Shown here: positions 13,891 to 28,560 of the stretch, piece by piece
Layout: every line of letters begins with the position of its first letter
Position numbering within the stretch: the first letter of the stretch is position 1
From: Phylloscopus collybita
Lineage: Eukaryota > Chordata > Aves > Passeriformes > Phylloscopidae
DNA: 64,000 bases
NCBI GenBank assembly: GCA_027886175.1
Contig: JAJNNQ010000029.1
Location: 2,604,001-2,668,000 of the forward strand
Direction of reading: 5' to 3'
The notes under the pieces: model-generated
Databases searched by the model: none
Seen by the model: the letters and a program-made list of their open reading frames with translations, nothing else
What the model was told of the DNA's origin: nothing
Made by a program: the position numbers and the translations under genes

Positions 13891-13929
13891 GGACTTTCTT
13901 CCCATTATGGCAAAACTATATAAAGTAGT

Positions 13930-14755
13930 CATGGCCAGCAAAGTTCTCTCGTCCCTGAAGATGCCTCCTGACTGGAAGTTTGGACGCTGTGAGTTAAGCC
14001 ACTGAAAAGAACATGAGATGAGGTAAAGGTGACACTATTGCCCAATTATCTCAAGTCTAGGTAGAAGTAAACAAGAAAGAAACCACCCACAAGAAAGACA
14101 AACCCAGCAGCTGTCCTGAAAGTCATCCCTGGATATGTTCAGAATGGAGGAGATCATAGCCCACAGATCCATCTGCTGAGGCCAGGTTTTCACACACTAC
14201 CCCACAACCAAAGGGGAGAGGAGGAGAGTTTTGTGTATGGCATTACATCTGGTTAGAGAGAGTGGACACACATCCTTCCTTACACAGACTGGCTCAGCTA
14301 TAAAACCCCCCACCTTCCCACACTGAGAAGGTCACATGCACACAGGACATTGATGGAACATTCATGTGAGGAGCAGATGAGGAGGTTGATAAACCATCAA
14401 AAACCCTGAAAGCAACCCCAGAAGGATTCCTGAGGCCTTGCAGCACACAACAGCACATACTGAAAAGTGAGGCAACAAATTCAGAGTCTGTTGCAAGAGT
14501 ATAAAATTTGACCCTTTCCCTCTGCCAGGGCGGGGGCAGGTTGTTCCCATCTGGCCCAAATGTGTATTAATCCACCAGACACTATGTTTTGTAGGGTCTT
14601 ATGACCAAGAAGACTAGAAGAAGATCAATAGGATTTTTCATTCTTTTTTACTCCCCACTGCCACCTCTTTTTCTATTTCTTTCTCCGTCTATCACATTTA
14701 CTGTTAAATAAAATCCATACAACTCTCCACCAGTTTCAATAATCAGATCATAACA
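13930..14755 (+). repeat. Possible ERV LTR, plus strand
   Basis: The block contains TATAAAA at 14299-14305 followed directly by a C-rich stretch. About 400 nt downstream a pyrimidine-rich run precedes TTAAATAAAAT with AATAAA at 14707-14712, and the sequence AACA at 14755 could be an LTR 3' end. This arrangement resembles bird ERV-L-type LTRs. No target duplication or matching partner LTR was found, and the left end is a guess. Confidence 0.4.
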
Positions 14756-17700
14756 CTGGGACAACTTTTGCCAGCTTCTAGTTAACTGGGATTTTTCCAG
14801 ACACACCAAGACCACTGAAAAATAGTGGAGAAAGCTTCCACAGTGACATCAGCTGGCACTTTTAGTACTCTGAGTCCCACTGGAGATCATAGACTTATAT
14901 GCATCCAGCTGGAGCAGCAAGTCTTGAAAAAGCTCAGAATCATCTGGGAGTTTATCAACCCTGAGTCGTGGTCTTCCAGCTGAAGACTGCGGTAGGGTCC
15001 ATTACCAGTGTTAAAATCAGGGGTAAATAAGGAACTGGATATCTTTCTAACTCCCTATTTGTGAAGTGACCCATCCCATCAGATAATGGACTAACTTCAA
15101 CTCGTTACTTCAGCTTCCCTCTTTGTTTATAACATGCAGATTTTTTTCTGTGCAATGAAATCGACAAGGGTACTGCATCATAGCAATGTGTGTTGACCTT
15201 GGAACTTCCTCAGCACAATACTTTAATGCACTTTAACTGTTATGAAAACTCCTTTCTCACAACTTCTCTACAGAGACAGCCAGTCTTATGATATTATCAA
15301 GGAAAACAAAAGTTCAACCACTGTTATCTTACGGCATGTTAAGGCAGCAGCTTTGGTTTTATACTATAGAAAGTTTTTATTTAAATAATGTTGAAACATA
15401 CTTTTGTCCTGACACCAAAGTCCACCTTTTATTGGCCGTGTCTAATTCAATACAATACAATACAGTATTTCATCTCAAATTTAGCAGAGAACATTTGCAA
15501 CCTTTTGTCTGAAAACTGATGAACTTGTAATTTTATCCATGTTTGTAGTTAATAAAGTGCCTTCAGTGCTGGCATACAGAGTGTGAGTAATAATCTTACC
15601 TCATTATTCTCAATTGTTTTAGAAAAATATGTAGGTACAGCAATGCCTTCTGGAAAGCAGGTTTGGATAATATACACTACTTAGCATGAAAAAACAGCTT
15701 CTCCTTCTCCTTCTAAGCCAAAACCAGAAAAAAATCAAACATATATTTGCATATCACAACAGCCAATTTGCATCAAAAATGTGCAGGAGGAAGCAGCTCA
15801 GAAATACTGACCACTGCATTAACATTTTTTCTTCTTTCCTTTTCTCTGTCTGAAGAGAAAATACAATTGGGGTGGTAAAGTCACTGAACAATTTACTTTG
15901 AAAATCTCTTATGGACAGATGAGGTTAGAACAATTTTAACAGGTTATTGAGAAGATTTTCTATTTAATATGCAGGTCAGAACAGATCAAAATTTGTAGAA
16001 TAAGAATAACTGCATTGGCTGGAAATCATGGCAAGAGACAAACTAAGAATTAAACATAAAGATAAAAAACACTCTCACACGTATTTTAGTTAGCTTAAAC
16101 AATAATGTAGAGGTTAAAACAAGTTTTTGTGCGCTCTATATACATCCCTGTGTTTCTTCAACAATTAATGTGAAAATTGAATGGCAGAATATTTTGTCTA
16201 GAAAGTTCTCCTGAAAAATAACAGAAGTGTCAAGAGAATCAATAGGTCTTTCAGCTTCAGAGAAAGATTTAAGATTGTAAGATTTGTTTGTTTTTTACAT
16301 ACTATAACTAAGATCAATAAGGATTACAGGTTATGGAAATGATAGATATTGCCTTTCCGTGAAGGTGCAAGTGAAGGAAACAACATCTTACTCTAGCTGC
16401 AAAAAAAGTCACAGCCCTCAGTCCTTTCTTTTTGCCTTGATATTATATGGAAAATCAAACTTTAATACAATAATTAATATTTCTTTTAGGAAAAGCAATG
16501 CTGAAATCACACATTGCTGAGCATCCATAACAGACAATTTCACATTGATGCTGGTGTCCCATCCATAGCTCAGGAAGAGCTCGATTATCTCTCAGAGTGG
16601 CTTGAAGGATTCACTTTTTTAACCTATCCTTTCATTAGACTTTCTATTTGAATGGACTGTGAGCATAAAGTCTCTTTGAAGAAATATAATGCAAAGGCAA
16701 AAGAATCAAGTTCCACATACCTAAAAATGAGAAATTTTCTTTTTTGATCTATAGTTTTACCCCAGATTTTAATTGATTTAATTTTTTTAATTGCAGTTGA
16801 TGAGCTGTCCTTTTCACCTACAAATATTCTGAGTATGCTGTAGTTTGGCAAAAGACTTACCATCAATAATATTGATAGCTCCTGTTTACCTGCATTGGAC
16901 TCTTAGTAACTGTGGACTGCTTGCCCTTCTTGTGCCACTCCTGAACTGTAAGGTTAACAAAGATAATAACCAAATGAATTCTGTTGTTTAAAGCAACTAG
17001 TAGGCGTACGGAAAATCAAAGAATGAAACCATAACTCAGAACCAACCTGATCTAAAATATATGAAAATCAATGCTATTGCACATGGTTAAGTAATTCCCT
17101 CACTCACAGGAATTCAGGAAATATATTACCGTGATTTCATTGTTCCTTAGACAAACCCTTCAAATACAGAAAAAATTTACAACATAAAATAAAGGCTAGC
17201 ATCTGGCATGTTCTGAAATGAAATCAGGATACTATGGGAATACAGTGTTTAAGTACCTTGCAGCATTGGAAAATTTCCACTTAATCTCATTAATTTAAAG
17301 CCAAGTATTTCCTAACTCGAGAAAGGTTTAATAGCCCTGTTTTTTGAAAGGAAACAAGGACATATGTACAAACGTACAGTATTTTCTAATTTCTACACAA
17401 ATATTAAATGAAATATTGACTAAACATTTTTGAATACCCAAAGACTAGAGATAAATTTAATCATTTAGTTAGCATATTTTTGACTCTCATTCAAAAAGTT
17501 TTACTTTATTTTGGAAACCCTGTGAATATTTTCAAGGCAAATCTTTGGCACATCCTCAGTCACAGTTAATTATTTTATCCACTTGTATGTTTCTACCAGG
17601 ATTCAGTCACTATAAAAGGGCATATTTCCCATTGGATTTATCACTGGCGGTATTTTTAGGGGGGGGAAAGGGTGTAGGTATGGTTGTGGGGTTTTTAAAC

Positions 17701-18837
17701 TTTTTTTTTTTTGAGGAAAATACCTCTAATATTGTGAAAAAAACCTCACAGTCATAGACTAAATCAAATATTTCCAGATTTTTTAAGGCTTCCTACATGC
17801 TTTACCAAGTCATACATGACACTTTAAAATCATGATCAGGGGTAAAATACGCACTTTAAAATAAGCAGTTGAACATGCAAAACCATCTGTTTCTCTCCAC
17901 CACCCCACCACCTCTGCATCGTCCTCACCATAAAAAATAGCATTCTGAATCGAAACAGGACCTTGCAAAAATTTCCAGTTATTCCAGTGCAGATTATTGA
18001 TTACAAACTGTTCAAGATAAATGTTCTGTGCTGCTCTGCACTTCTTTCAAATTATAATAGAACAGAGATATTTGGGGCATGCTGTCACTGGGGGAAGTTT
18101 AGGCTTTAAATGTATTTTCAATATAAATAATATCCATCAAAATTGTATAAAAGTATCACAATCAAAAGAAAACTGACAGAATATCTCAATACCTTAAAGG
18201 AAAATTTAAACTGTGATTATATTAAATTATCTGTCCTGAAATTTTTGCTTTAGTTAGGGTAGTAAATATTATGGTTGAACATTATGAGAAAAATGTGCTG
18301 GATGATTTTTCCTTTTTAGTTCCATATAGGTAGATTTTCTTTGTGTTTCAACCATGACTACAGGATATCAATGAACATGATATTCAATGGAGGAAGACAT
18401 CTGAGCTTTATGACATCTTCTTCACAGAAATCTATAGCAAAAAAACCCCAACCCAAACATCACCAAATTACTTGTGGGTTTTTTTATGTGACTGGGTATT
18501 TTTTAGTTTCAGTTTCAGAATAGGATAATAAGTTGCAGACCAGTCAGATGAGGAAGAAATCATCAACTAGATTCAGTTTATAAATTGAACTAATATTCCC
18601 ATTTAACATTGAAGTGCATATTCTATACAGGCTATGCTCAAACAGAGTTCTACAAACTCCTTACCCTACTCAGAAAATATACACACTTGAAAGTCTAGGA
18701 AGGCTTGATCACATTGTGGATCACCACAATATATGTGTCATATAAGGAACATATATGGACTTGGACATACCTGCAAAATTCCTGTCTAACAAAAAGTTTT
18801 CTTCCCCAAAAATCATGTAAAAGGAAACCAGCATTAA
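14756..18837. other. Unique AT-rich DNA, no gene seen
   Basis: No coding signal. Only homopolymer-like stretches (for example a G run near 17660 and a T run near 17701-17712) are visible. Confidence 0.5.
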
Positions 18838-20762
18838 ATGACCACTAACCTTCCTTGTCCCGATTTATTAGATTTTTGGATTGTCTTGCTCTTTCTTCCT
18901 CTTCCTCAAGAAAATGAAGTCTTGAAGGATGTTCAAAAAGGCACAGCAGATCTGCTTGACTGCTGCCTTTTGTGGATTAAAGAGGGAAGTCTTCCCAATG
19001 ACTGTTCTCTCACCTTCATGAATCCCAGGCAAGTAGTGTTGTCAAAGGACAGAAATGCAAATTCTAGCATTTTAGTTGCCTATTTGTTCATTGTGGTTTG
19101 TGTCCAAAATCTAAGACCTGAATCCAAAAAAGAAAATGAACCTGCACTTCCACCTTTAATCACAGTTTCAGTCACTATCAGAGAGACAGAAACATTTTAG
19201 TCTCCTGAGACCCACTGAAATTGTTATATACATTAAGCTACTAAAGTCACGGCCTGTTGTTTAAGTCCTCGCCTGTGTTTGCTCTTAGATGACCTGTGTC
19301 CAAACCAAAGATCAAGGGCATTATTTGGAGTCTACGAGTCTCTGATGATGATTAGATACACAGTACCTCATACATAACAGACTAATAGCATATCGCTACA
19401 TATTTTTTAAGTGACATGCTTTTGTAGAGATGGCAGCTTCACAATCAAATTTGTGTAAAAGGAAGTATTTGCTACAAAATAATTCAAAGGCACTTGTGTA
19501 ATGTGAAAAGCAGAGAGCAATTCTGGTTGCTAAGCAAGGAAATAGATTACCAAGCTGAATAGTTGACTAATTTCTTTATTTTGTATTAGTAAACAGGAAA
19601 TCAATTTACTTTGTTTTCAAAATCAATAACATTGTGTTGTATGTTCCCTAAAATCACTGCAACATATTTAATGGGACATTTTTTGTGTCATATGTCTGTT
19701 TCAGATGCGTTTTTTTCCTTTAGAGATCATTGTTGCAATTGCTGGGCAAAATATGCATTATATTAATTAGGAAAATTGCATAAGTAAAAGATTGGAAAGT
19801 TTCAAATTAGAAAGCAAAATTTTTGAGAGGATTGAATAAGACTATTCAACCTTTGAGAAAGTTGAATAAGACTATAAGATTACTCCAAAAATATTAACAA
19901 ACAGTGCCATAAAATTATTAGGAATGCAGAATGACAATTACTCTATAGAAACTCTGATATATATATTTTTTGTCTCAGACATGAATAACTCATAACAGGG
20001 GTATGACGAGGATAAAATATATAGTGTTTAATTCAGAATGTGCATTTTGGAGCCTGTTTTTTTTTTTTTTTTTTAGTATAAACACCACTACTGTTTTCTC
20101 TCCTCGCAGATATAGCTTTCCCTGTAAATACAGCATGAAAACACATGTACTACCACTACCCAAATACAAATGCAAAACCTATCAAAGTAAAGAAAATAAA
20201 AAATGATTCACTGTTTCATGACAAAACTGACTGGTTTTATAACACCTTCTCAAAAGTTCTTGTTCTCTATCTTACCTAATTGTGGAGATGTACTGTTCTA
20301 ATGCATTTGTCCGAGAATAATCTTATGTCAATCAAAAGCATCTTTCAGGGAAACTGCTTTCTCAGTATCACTGGTCAGGCCTTTGTGAGCTATAGATAGT
20401 TCTCAGCTTCTTGCTTACTGGAGAGCAAATTTATTCCCTGTGATCTGTAAAAATACAATCTAAGAACGACTTCATTCTCTGATGATGCAAGGTAAATAAA
20501 ATGTGTTAATTCCTTGGTTTGACTTGACCGTTGCAGTCTTCAGACACCCCAAGTTCTCTGTTGGTCACAAATTTCCACACATCAAATCACTGCTTTCCTT
20601 AATTTGTCCTTTAGTTCCTCTCAAAGACACATTCAGAAGGTTCAAAGAACTATAGAAAACAACATTTTCAAGGTTTATTGTCATATCAGACAATTTTCAG
20701 TTTCTCTATAAAACCACACTGAAACTTCTACTGAATACTCAGGATATTCTTTTTGGTGGTGG

Positions 20763-20794
<32 letters not shown>

Positions 20795-23700
20795 TTATTT
20801 GAAAGGCTCAGAGCAAAGAATCTGCAGAAGTCAAGTGATTTGAAGAAGGGGACGAATTTGATATTATATTTTCACATAGGGAATCCAAAGACCCCAACAC
20901 CTTGTTAAAAGGAGATAAATTACTTTTAATTAAATTTTTAAACACAAAATAAGATGCTTTTGAATAAAAATGAATTTGGCCAATTTGTATGGTATTGAAG
21001 GATAAGTCTTTAAACTAACATAGACATTGAACTGAGAAAAAAAATTCAAGTATTATGATCATTCCAAAATTTTCCTATTTCATAAAAGTACTTATTAGAT
21101 TGATAGAGTTTGGTAGAAGTTGTCATTGTTACTGTACAATTTTCTAATCCTGTATGAAGGAGCTTAGATTAAAATTCATAAAAACTCAGTAAGAACTCAT
21201 AAATAATTCCTTTGAAACACCAGAACACCAGAAAATATTAAAGACATTGAAAAAACTGATTTTAAACTTTCAGTGTTTTAACATTTTCCTCCTGTAATCA
21301 TATAAGCTTAAAAAGTAAATAAAGTAATTCACTCCGCTCTTCCATCCTTTATTCCAAAAAACAATTGATTTGAACTAATATCCTGTGTATATTTTAATTT
21401 TGTCAAATTGGATGAACTACTTATTTGTCTACTTCTAATAAATAGACCATGTTTCCTTTTTGTCTTCTTTCCATAACCACGAGGAAAATGAGTCACTGTA
21501 TTGAAATAAGTGGAGATAGAGTCATGTACAAAATTAAGTCTTTCATTGTCTTCAATCATAATGTAATCACTGTGCAATCCTTGTGCATAATAATGCAAGA
21601 TTAAAAAATGTGGTCTTCTTCTCCAAATGGCTAATTAGTTAAAAAGTTTTGGATGAAATGGAATTTATTAATTTTTTTTTTTGTTTCTTTCTTCAGAATA
21701 TTATATTTTACATTTGTAAGTCAATCTCCCTGTGAATTTTGAGAAACTTTTTCAATTCCGTTGATTAAAATTATTCTGCGAATTGAAAATAAATATTTGA
21801 AACAAAATATATGAGTTTATACAGAAGCAATGGACTGCCAAATTCTCTATCATATATGTGCATTTAATCAGATTCATACATGTATTTTTACACACACTTA
21901 GACATTTGCTTGCACATAGTGCTAGTGGTTTAGTAATTTCATTAGGTATTTATTCTCTGTCCATTTCAATCCCATTTCTAATAACAGATATCAGCCTTTA
22001 AATGTGTGACTTTTTTACCCATCATCATGGGTGGGACTTAGCACAAAGAACAGAAAGAAACTGACATACAGTGAGAAATTAATAAAATTACAGGGCTAAA
22101 ACGTATGGTGTATGAGTAGAACCCGAGAGAAATTATTTAACCTTAAGAGGAGAAGGTTAAAGGAGGATTGCTGTATTCATATTCTAAATGGAAAGGCTGA
22201 CCAGAAACAGACCAAACAGTTCTGAAGTGTAGAGTAAAAGGGAAAGAGACAAGAGACACAAATTACAGGGGAAGAAATTCTCATCAGGTGTTAAAAACCA
22301 AATTTTCACCATGAGGATGATTAAGAGTAGAGAAGGTGCCCAGAGGACTGTCATGCTGGATGATACTCAAATCTGACAAAAGACAATCCTGCACAACTCT
22401 TACAACATTTGGCCCTTATTTCAGCAAGGGATTTGATCTTCACAGGTCACTCATGACATAAATTATTCATTGGCTCTTGTAAATAAGTTAATAAGAGGAA
22501 ATTCCAGTATTAATTCTTCTAAGGATAAAATGTCCTTCACCTTATTAACCTATTATTTATAGTTTGACTTGTTTTTTAAAACATTTTTATCAATCCTAAT
22601 TTAATTTAAGCATCTAACCTGTTTTCCTCTTTCTGCAACAATTTATATATCATTTTCAAATCTTGTTTAGTTTGTAAAAACCCTACAACTTTGTGAACAA
22701 TGAAGAAAATTCTGTCTTTAAAGCAGTAAGCAAGGAGTTTCCTGTCTGACACCATTATTGTTAGCAGCATTGGTGGGTGTATAGCCCCATGCACTGCTTT
22801 GACAATTTAACTCATGAAGTCAGATAATGCTCATTTTACATTCTGGAAGTTACACTTTGTATGAATCACATAAGAGTAGAAATTCCTCAAAATCAAAAGT
22901 GATATCAGCATATTAGAAAGAGTATAGAAGATACTCTTGGAAACATTAGTGACCCAATCTGAATCAGTACCTAAGCTGCATTTAATGCTCACTGACATGT
23001 CTTACAGTGCTGTCTGAAAAAATGTGATTGAAAACGTAAAGATTCTCATGCAAGTTCTGTGTCTTTCAGTCCTGTAGGGTTTGTACTGAAAGCTTATACT
23101 GTAGGCAATGTATTGTACATTTTGGCTGAGAGATCTGATCTATTTCTTAAATTACTGCAATAAAACTTTTCCAATTTTATTGCTGAATTGCAAGAAATGA
23201 ATTTCACTATTATATCAGACATGGTTAAAGTGCAGGCATGAAGTATGTCACATTCATTTCTAGCAGATTAGATTGCTGTTACAGTTTTGACCAGTGACTG
23301 TCATAAGCTGTGAATCTCCTCCTGCTGAAACTTCAGACCCACCAGGAGTTAAAAATTACCATTACATTCACCATATTAAACAACTTATTTTTTATAACCA
23401 AACACCAATAGTTATTTTAACTGCTCTCTCACTGGTTCCATATGCTAATTTATTTTTAGTTTTAATCTCTATAAGCCTTCCAAATTTTCAGAAGCCAAAC
23501 CTGACACCTTTGCATTCATGGAGGGTCCACTAGAAAGAAAGCGGATGACTGCCAACTTATGTTCTGCTTGTTTTAATAGTTTTTTCAGTGGGTAAAAGAA
23601 TCAATCTTGTGATAGTACATATGAAAACAAATCAAAGTACTCTTTTGTCTGTTCTAATAAAGACAAGTCATATTCCTTTAGAATCAATCTTTTTTTTCTC

Positions 23701-26700
23701 CTTTTTATATTAGAGTAGTCCTGCTTCAAACACTAGTCTCATATACAACAGGTGTTTAAAGTAGATTAGTGATCATTAAAGAAATAATAACCTTTAATTA
23801 CTTCTACTGATATACAGATAAGTTTTTACAGTCAGTATAACTGGAAAAAATCAGATATAACAATTCATTCTCCTTTTCAACTTTAGCTTGATATGTTCAA
23901 AACCTCTTTTAAAATAAAAAAAAATTCTTTTGCATGCTTAAACTGTCATTGTATCTTATAATAACACCCACTATGTGAAATATTTAAAATGTATAAATTG
24001 GATTTTGACCCCAGAAATGTATTTTATTAAGAAAATGGGGGAAGAAAAGAAGTAAAGTCAGTATATTTTGTGGACCTAGAACAACCTTATTTCAGACTGC
24101 TCAATTAGACCAGAAAGCCAAAAAGGTCAGTATTTGCGTTATAGAAATTATCTTCATAGCAAAATACATGCATAGCAGAAGTACAACATGACTTGCTCCT
24201 TGCTGCTGAAATGTGCATAATTGCACAGCTTTTCCAATCTTTTAGATGCATTCCCCATGATTCTATCAGACAGGATATTCATTATCCTATATTGAGTAAC
24301 AAGACTCATAATTTTTTCAAGACATTTTGCAGACACTGAAACATCAGAACCATATTCGGTCTAGAAAGAAAGCATTTGAGTAAAATTACAGTCGATATCC
24401 AGTTAAAGGTATATTTTCTTCCTCTTCAGTAAAAAAGGGTTTGCAGAACATCTCTTATCTGATATTGTTGTTACATTGATGTTTCATTACAGGCTTCCTG
24501 ATTTATTTTTTATTCCTTAAAAGTTAACAAAAATTATTGTGATACTTATGCTTTTTAGTGCTAAATAACAACAACAACAATAATAATAACAACTCTTAAA
24601 GCTATTAATAGACGATTTATTTATAAAAATTAGATTTTCAGGTGGTTTTAAAGATGAAACAGTGACATTCATCTCCAAAACTATGCAATAAGAGGTCTAC
24701 TGTGCTCACAAGATTTCCTTTTAAAAGAGGCAATCTAGGCCAATTATTTTCCCCCCCACCCCCGAAAAAGACATAAACATATCTGTACAAAAGGAGAGAT
24801 TTCACCTGTTTTTGTGTATGTTTCTTGGGAGAGTACTGGTTTCAAATTGTTAAGACTCTTAGAAAATATGATCTTAAGTAAGAGAAATGTGACATCTTTA
24901 TGATGAATTTCCCTGCTGTAATGCTTAAATAATCTAGAAATATTATTCAACACTTTATCTCATCATTCACTATAACAGCTCAGTTCCAAGCAAAGAATAC
25001 TACTTACTTACATCTAAATGCATGGAGAATACTGGAGAATATTAATGGTTATAAGAATGACTGAATAAAAGCTGATATGTGAGGCAGGGACTGGGTCCAC
25101 CACATTTGAAGCATTTCCTGCTGCAAGCATACTTTACACATATGAGGATATTAGAGACATTTAAATTGACTACCACGCTGAAAATCTCACATCTCCATCA
25201 CCATGCAGTGTTTTAATCCTGACCCAAGTTTCTATATATTTAGAGCACCACAAGTAACAGTTTTACATCCATACAGTGGGACTATCAAGGTGTAAACTAA
25301 TCTCACATAAAAACCAATGCAACCAATCCCCATCTTGAACCTGGCAGTGAGGAAATTGAGTCTTCAGTCATTCCTCAGGAAAGGAGAATCTGCTGTTTAG
25401 ATCACAAACAGGATTGTGGGTGAAGAGATTGCACTGAATGATTAGGGTCAATAAAATAATGAGATACTGTGTTGAAAGATTAATCTGTGGCCTTTTGCTT
25501 CAAGGCATATAGAGAATGTCTGCCTCCATTGGCACAAAGCAAATATTTTAAAGTATGACTAAATTATAAGAATTAACATTCATTACTCTAAAATTACATG
25601 TCTACTAACTAAAACAGCTATTTAATCTGTTATTATTTGCACTTCCCTAACATTCGGAGATCCCATTCAGTTTACAATGTCTGTATCCAGGAATAGTGAA
25701 AGGGCTATTATCCTTTTACCAAAGAGTCTAAGGAATAACAAAGAATGACAGGATACAGAAAACTACATGGGAAAATATGGAGTGTAGAGACTAAGTGATG
25801 TCTTACGCTGCCCATGAAGTATAAAAGGATGCAGGCACAATTCTACCCTATCTCTACAGTCTCCTATAGCTGAAGCCAAATCACGTGTGAATGAAACTTT
25901 CAAAGTAGCCTATATATGATAATGTAACAGATGGTTATTAACCCATCAAAGAACTAACTGCATACCCATTCCTCATTTCTGTGGTGTTTATAATCATCTC
26001 ATAAAATGCAGATGTGTCTGATTTTTTTCTCTTCATGTAAACCTGCCTCTTCGCTCTCATGAACATTCATTCATCCAAAACCACTTTGAGTGTGTTAGAA
26101 GTATAACTAATTTAAAATAGTATGCCCTAAAAGTGGAAGAACAAAACAGAAGAGTAGAACAAATATACTAAAATGTCACTCAAAAAATACTCATGAGAGT
26201 ACTTCTTCTTCTATGAAATTAATAGCACAAATAGCATGCTGACTTTATTCTCAGTTGTTTCAGCAGCCGATATTAATCAGTTCAGATTTTTGGACTAAAA
26301 TGTGTATCAGAAATTTGTAATTAAATGTTAAAGTTGTAAATGTGTTGCCTCATATTTGCATTTGCATAACATGGAAAGTTTTTATGGCATCCAACATTAA
26401 GTTTTAATTACATCCTAGTTAAGAAATATCAAGTCTGGCTTGACAACCAACCAAACAACCAAACAACCAAACAAAACCCATTAATCTTCTTCAAGTATTT
26501 GTATGGTTAAAGAGGATCTTACTCCTCCTGAAAACTGTGTTAATTGAAACTGATTGCCAAATGTCAGAAAGAAAAGCAGTGAAATGTCACTCCCAGTAAA
26601 ATACCAAATTAACAAACTATTCTATTCAATTATATAATATTTCTGTCTTTGATTAAAAATATTAATATTTTCATTTGATGAAACAATCATTTTGCCACTA

Positions 26701-27060
26701 GCATGGCTGTATCTGCCCCAGAGCTTGTTAATTATTTTTTCAAGTCAATGAACTTTGCTGATCATCATTGAATCTTGCTTTTGTTCTATAATCCAAATAA
26801 GGAGTGATTTTTTAAGGTATACAATATTTCATTTGTAGGTGTGCTGTCCTGACCTTAAGGGGAAGGGAAAACACAAGATTTGTCGATGTTCATGGTTGAA
26901 AGGAGCAGAAAAAAAAAAAAATCAGAGGGTCCTCAAAAACTTACAAAGTTTCATAGTAAATTCCACTCTTGCTGTGAAAATTGGTTCAAGCTAGTCCCTA
27001 AACTCCTGGAATAAGCACATGGCAGTGGGGTTTGGGTAAAGGAGTAGACAGAAAGGGGGC
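18838..27060. other. Unique AT-rich DNA, no gene supported
   Basis: A 120-codon open frame at 18838-19200 (plus) has no recognisable domain and lies in ordinary AT-rich DNA; it is treated as chance. T-rich tracts occur at 20057-20074 and 20763-20789 (T27), and a CAA/TAA-type simple repeat at about 24566-24593. Confidence 0.5.
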
Positions 27061-27082
27061 AGTGGGAGAGAGAGAGGTGAAA

Positions 27083-27306
27083 GGGAGGGAGGGAGGGAGG
27101 GAGGGAGGGAGGGAGGGAGGGAGGAAGGAAGGAAGGAAGGAAGGAAGGAAGGAAGGAAGGAAGGAAGGAAGGAAGGAAGGAAGGAAGGAAGGAAGGAAGG
27201 AAGGAAGGAAGGAAGGAAGGAAGGAAGGAAGGAAGGAAGGAAGGAAGGAAGGAAGGAAGGAAGGAAGGAAGGAAGGAAGGAAGGAAGGAAGGAAGGAAGG
27301 AAGGAA
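27083..27306. repeat. Compound (GGGA)10 (GGAA)46 microsatellite
   Basis: Positions 27083-27122 are ten perfect GGGA units and 27123-27306 are 46 uninterrupted GGAA units, counted from the sequence. A purine-rich lead-in (AGAGAG) precedes it. Open frames of about 90-120 codons across it on both strands are products of the 4-bp repeat and not genes. Confidence 0.97.
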
Positions 27307-28560
27307 AGGAAATCACCAGTAATCACCTCTGTTTTGCCTTCAGTGTCATTCCTTGGTGTGCATGGTATTGGGATTGCATGTATACTCAGGCCATGTGGGG
27401 ATACCTTTTCCTAGGTAAATTTTCTCTGCCTTGGAGATAAGTTTCTCACTTTCTTTACAGATTCATTATCATGCACTGTCCATTCTTTTTGGCCTTTCCA
27501 GTAATAAGTTCGAGGTCTTCAGAAGTCTTTTGTCCATGCCCACTTATTGGCCTCATTCCTGCATTTGCACTGTAATTTCTAGGCCTATCTTGTCCTGGAA
27601 AGCTGCTGCCCTATATATGTGTGGCCCACATCTCCAGCCACATCCTGTAACTTCTCACAAAGTGCTTTTATCAACAATCCCTGGCTGTTATTACTAACAA
27701 TTCTTGGCTCACTCCACAGCCATCCAAATATCAGTGGTTGAGACATATGCATTAGCCCTCTTATCTTCTAGGTTTAAACAAAAAGCCAGTCAAAAGCTTG
27801 GAATTCCAAGAATTTGGGGAAGAAGAAGAAGGGAGATGATAACTCTCACAATGTTGCTATCCTTTTGCATATCTTGGAGAGATTTTCATGATTAACCAGA
27901 TATCAGAGATCATGTGAGAAGTGAGCAAGAGGTAGGATCACATGGAATTCTCTGACTACATATAAGGCATTTTGGTGTTGTATCTGTACCTCACTGTTCG
28001 TCTGCAGCAGTATCCTATTTTGGTGTCATGTTTCTAAAAGAAGATAATGTGTATCAAAAACCAGAAACCACTGGGTTTCCATAAACAAGAGCAAAATAGG
28101 CTGCATTCCCTTTACCATAGTGTGGATACCCTATTCCATTTTATTACTATTAGATGGGTCCTAAAGGTCCACAGTAAAGGGAGCAGCCTCCACAATTTCC
28201 TTGTGAATACTGGATAAGTTGCTGTTAATTATACAGCTGCTACTGTGTTAATTATACAACAGCTATTTAGGTGTTTCCAAAGGGAAGAATGTAAGACAGG
28301 GAAGGATAAGTAGAAAAAGTAGAAAGCTGTTTAGTTACAATAACTATATATATTTCAATTTTTTTTTTATTATTTTTTTTTCTGTGAATGTAACATCTGT
28401 CAAAGGGCCAAAATCCCTATTCCTAAAATCAATGCTAAAACTATGATCACAACCAGTATTACAAGTGTTTAGAGGGCTTTTTCTTCAGCTCCGATCATTA
28501 CTCCTCTCTGGAGGGCTCAATGCATCTTCTAGGGCACTTAAAAAGATAAAAGAGAGAATG
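27307..28560. other. Unassigned sequence, possible old repeat
   Basis: Less AT-rich than its surroundings, with two short plus-strand open frames (27431-27697 and 27704-27895) that match no domain I recognise. On the minus strand, about 28452-28390 encodes a run of some 21 hydrophobic residues that could be a decayed membrane segment. The origin is unknown. Confidence 0.35.

Noticed and set aside
18838..19200. 120-codon plus-strand open frame
   Set aside because: No domain, no codon pattern or splice context, ordinary AT-rich surroundings; such a length can arise by chance in 64 kb.
26951..27326. Open frames of 96-121 codons on both strands
   Set aside because: They are translations of the GGGA/GGAA microsatellite.
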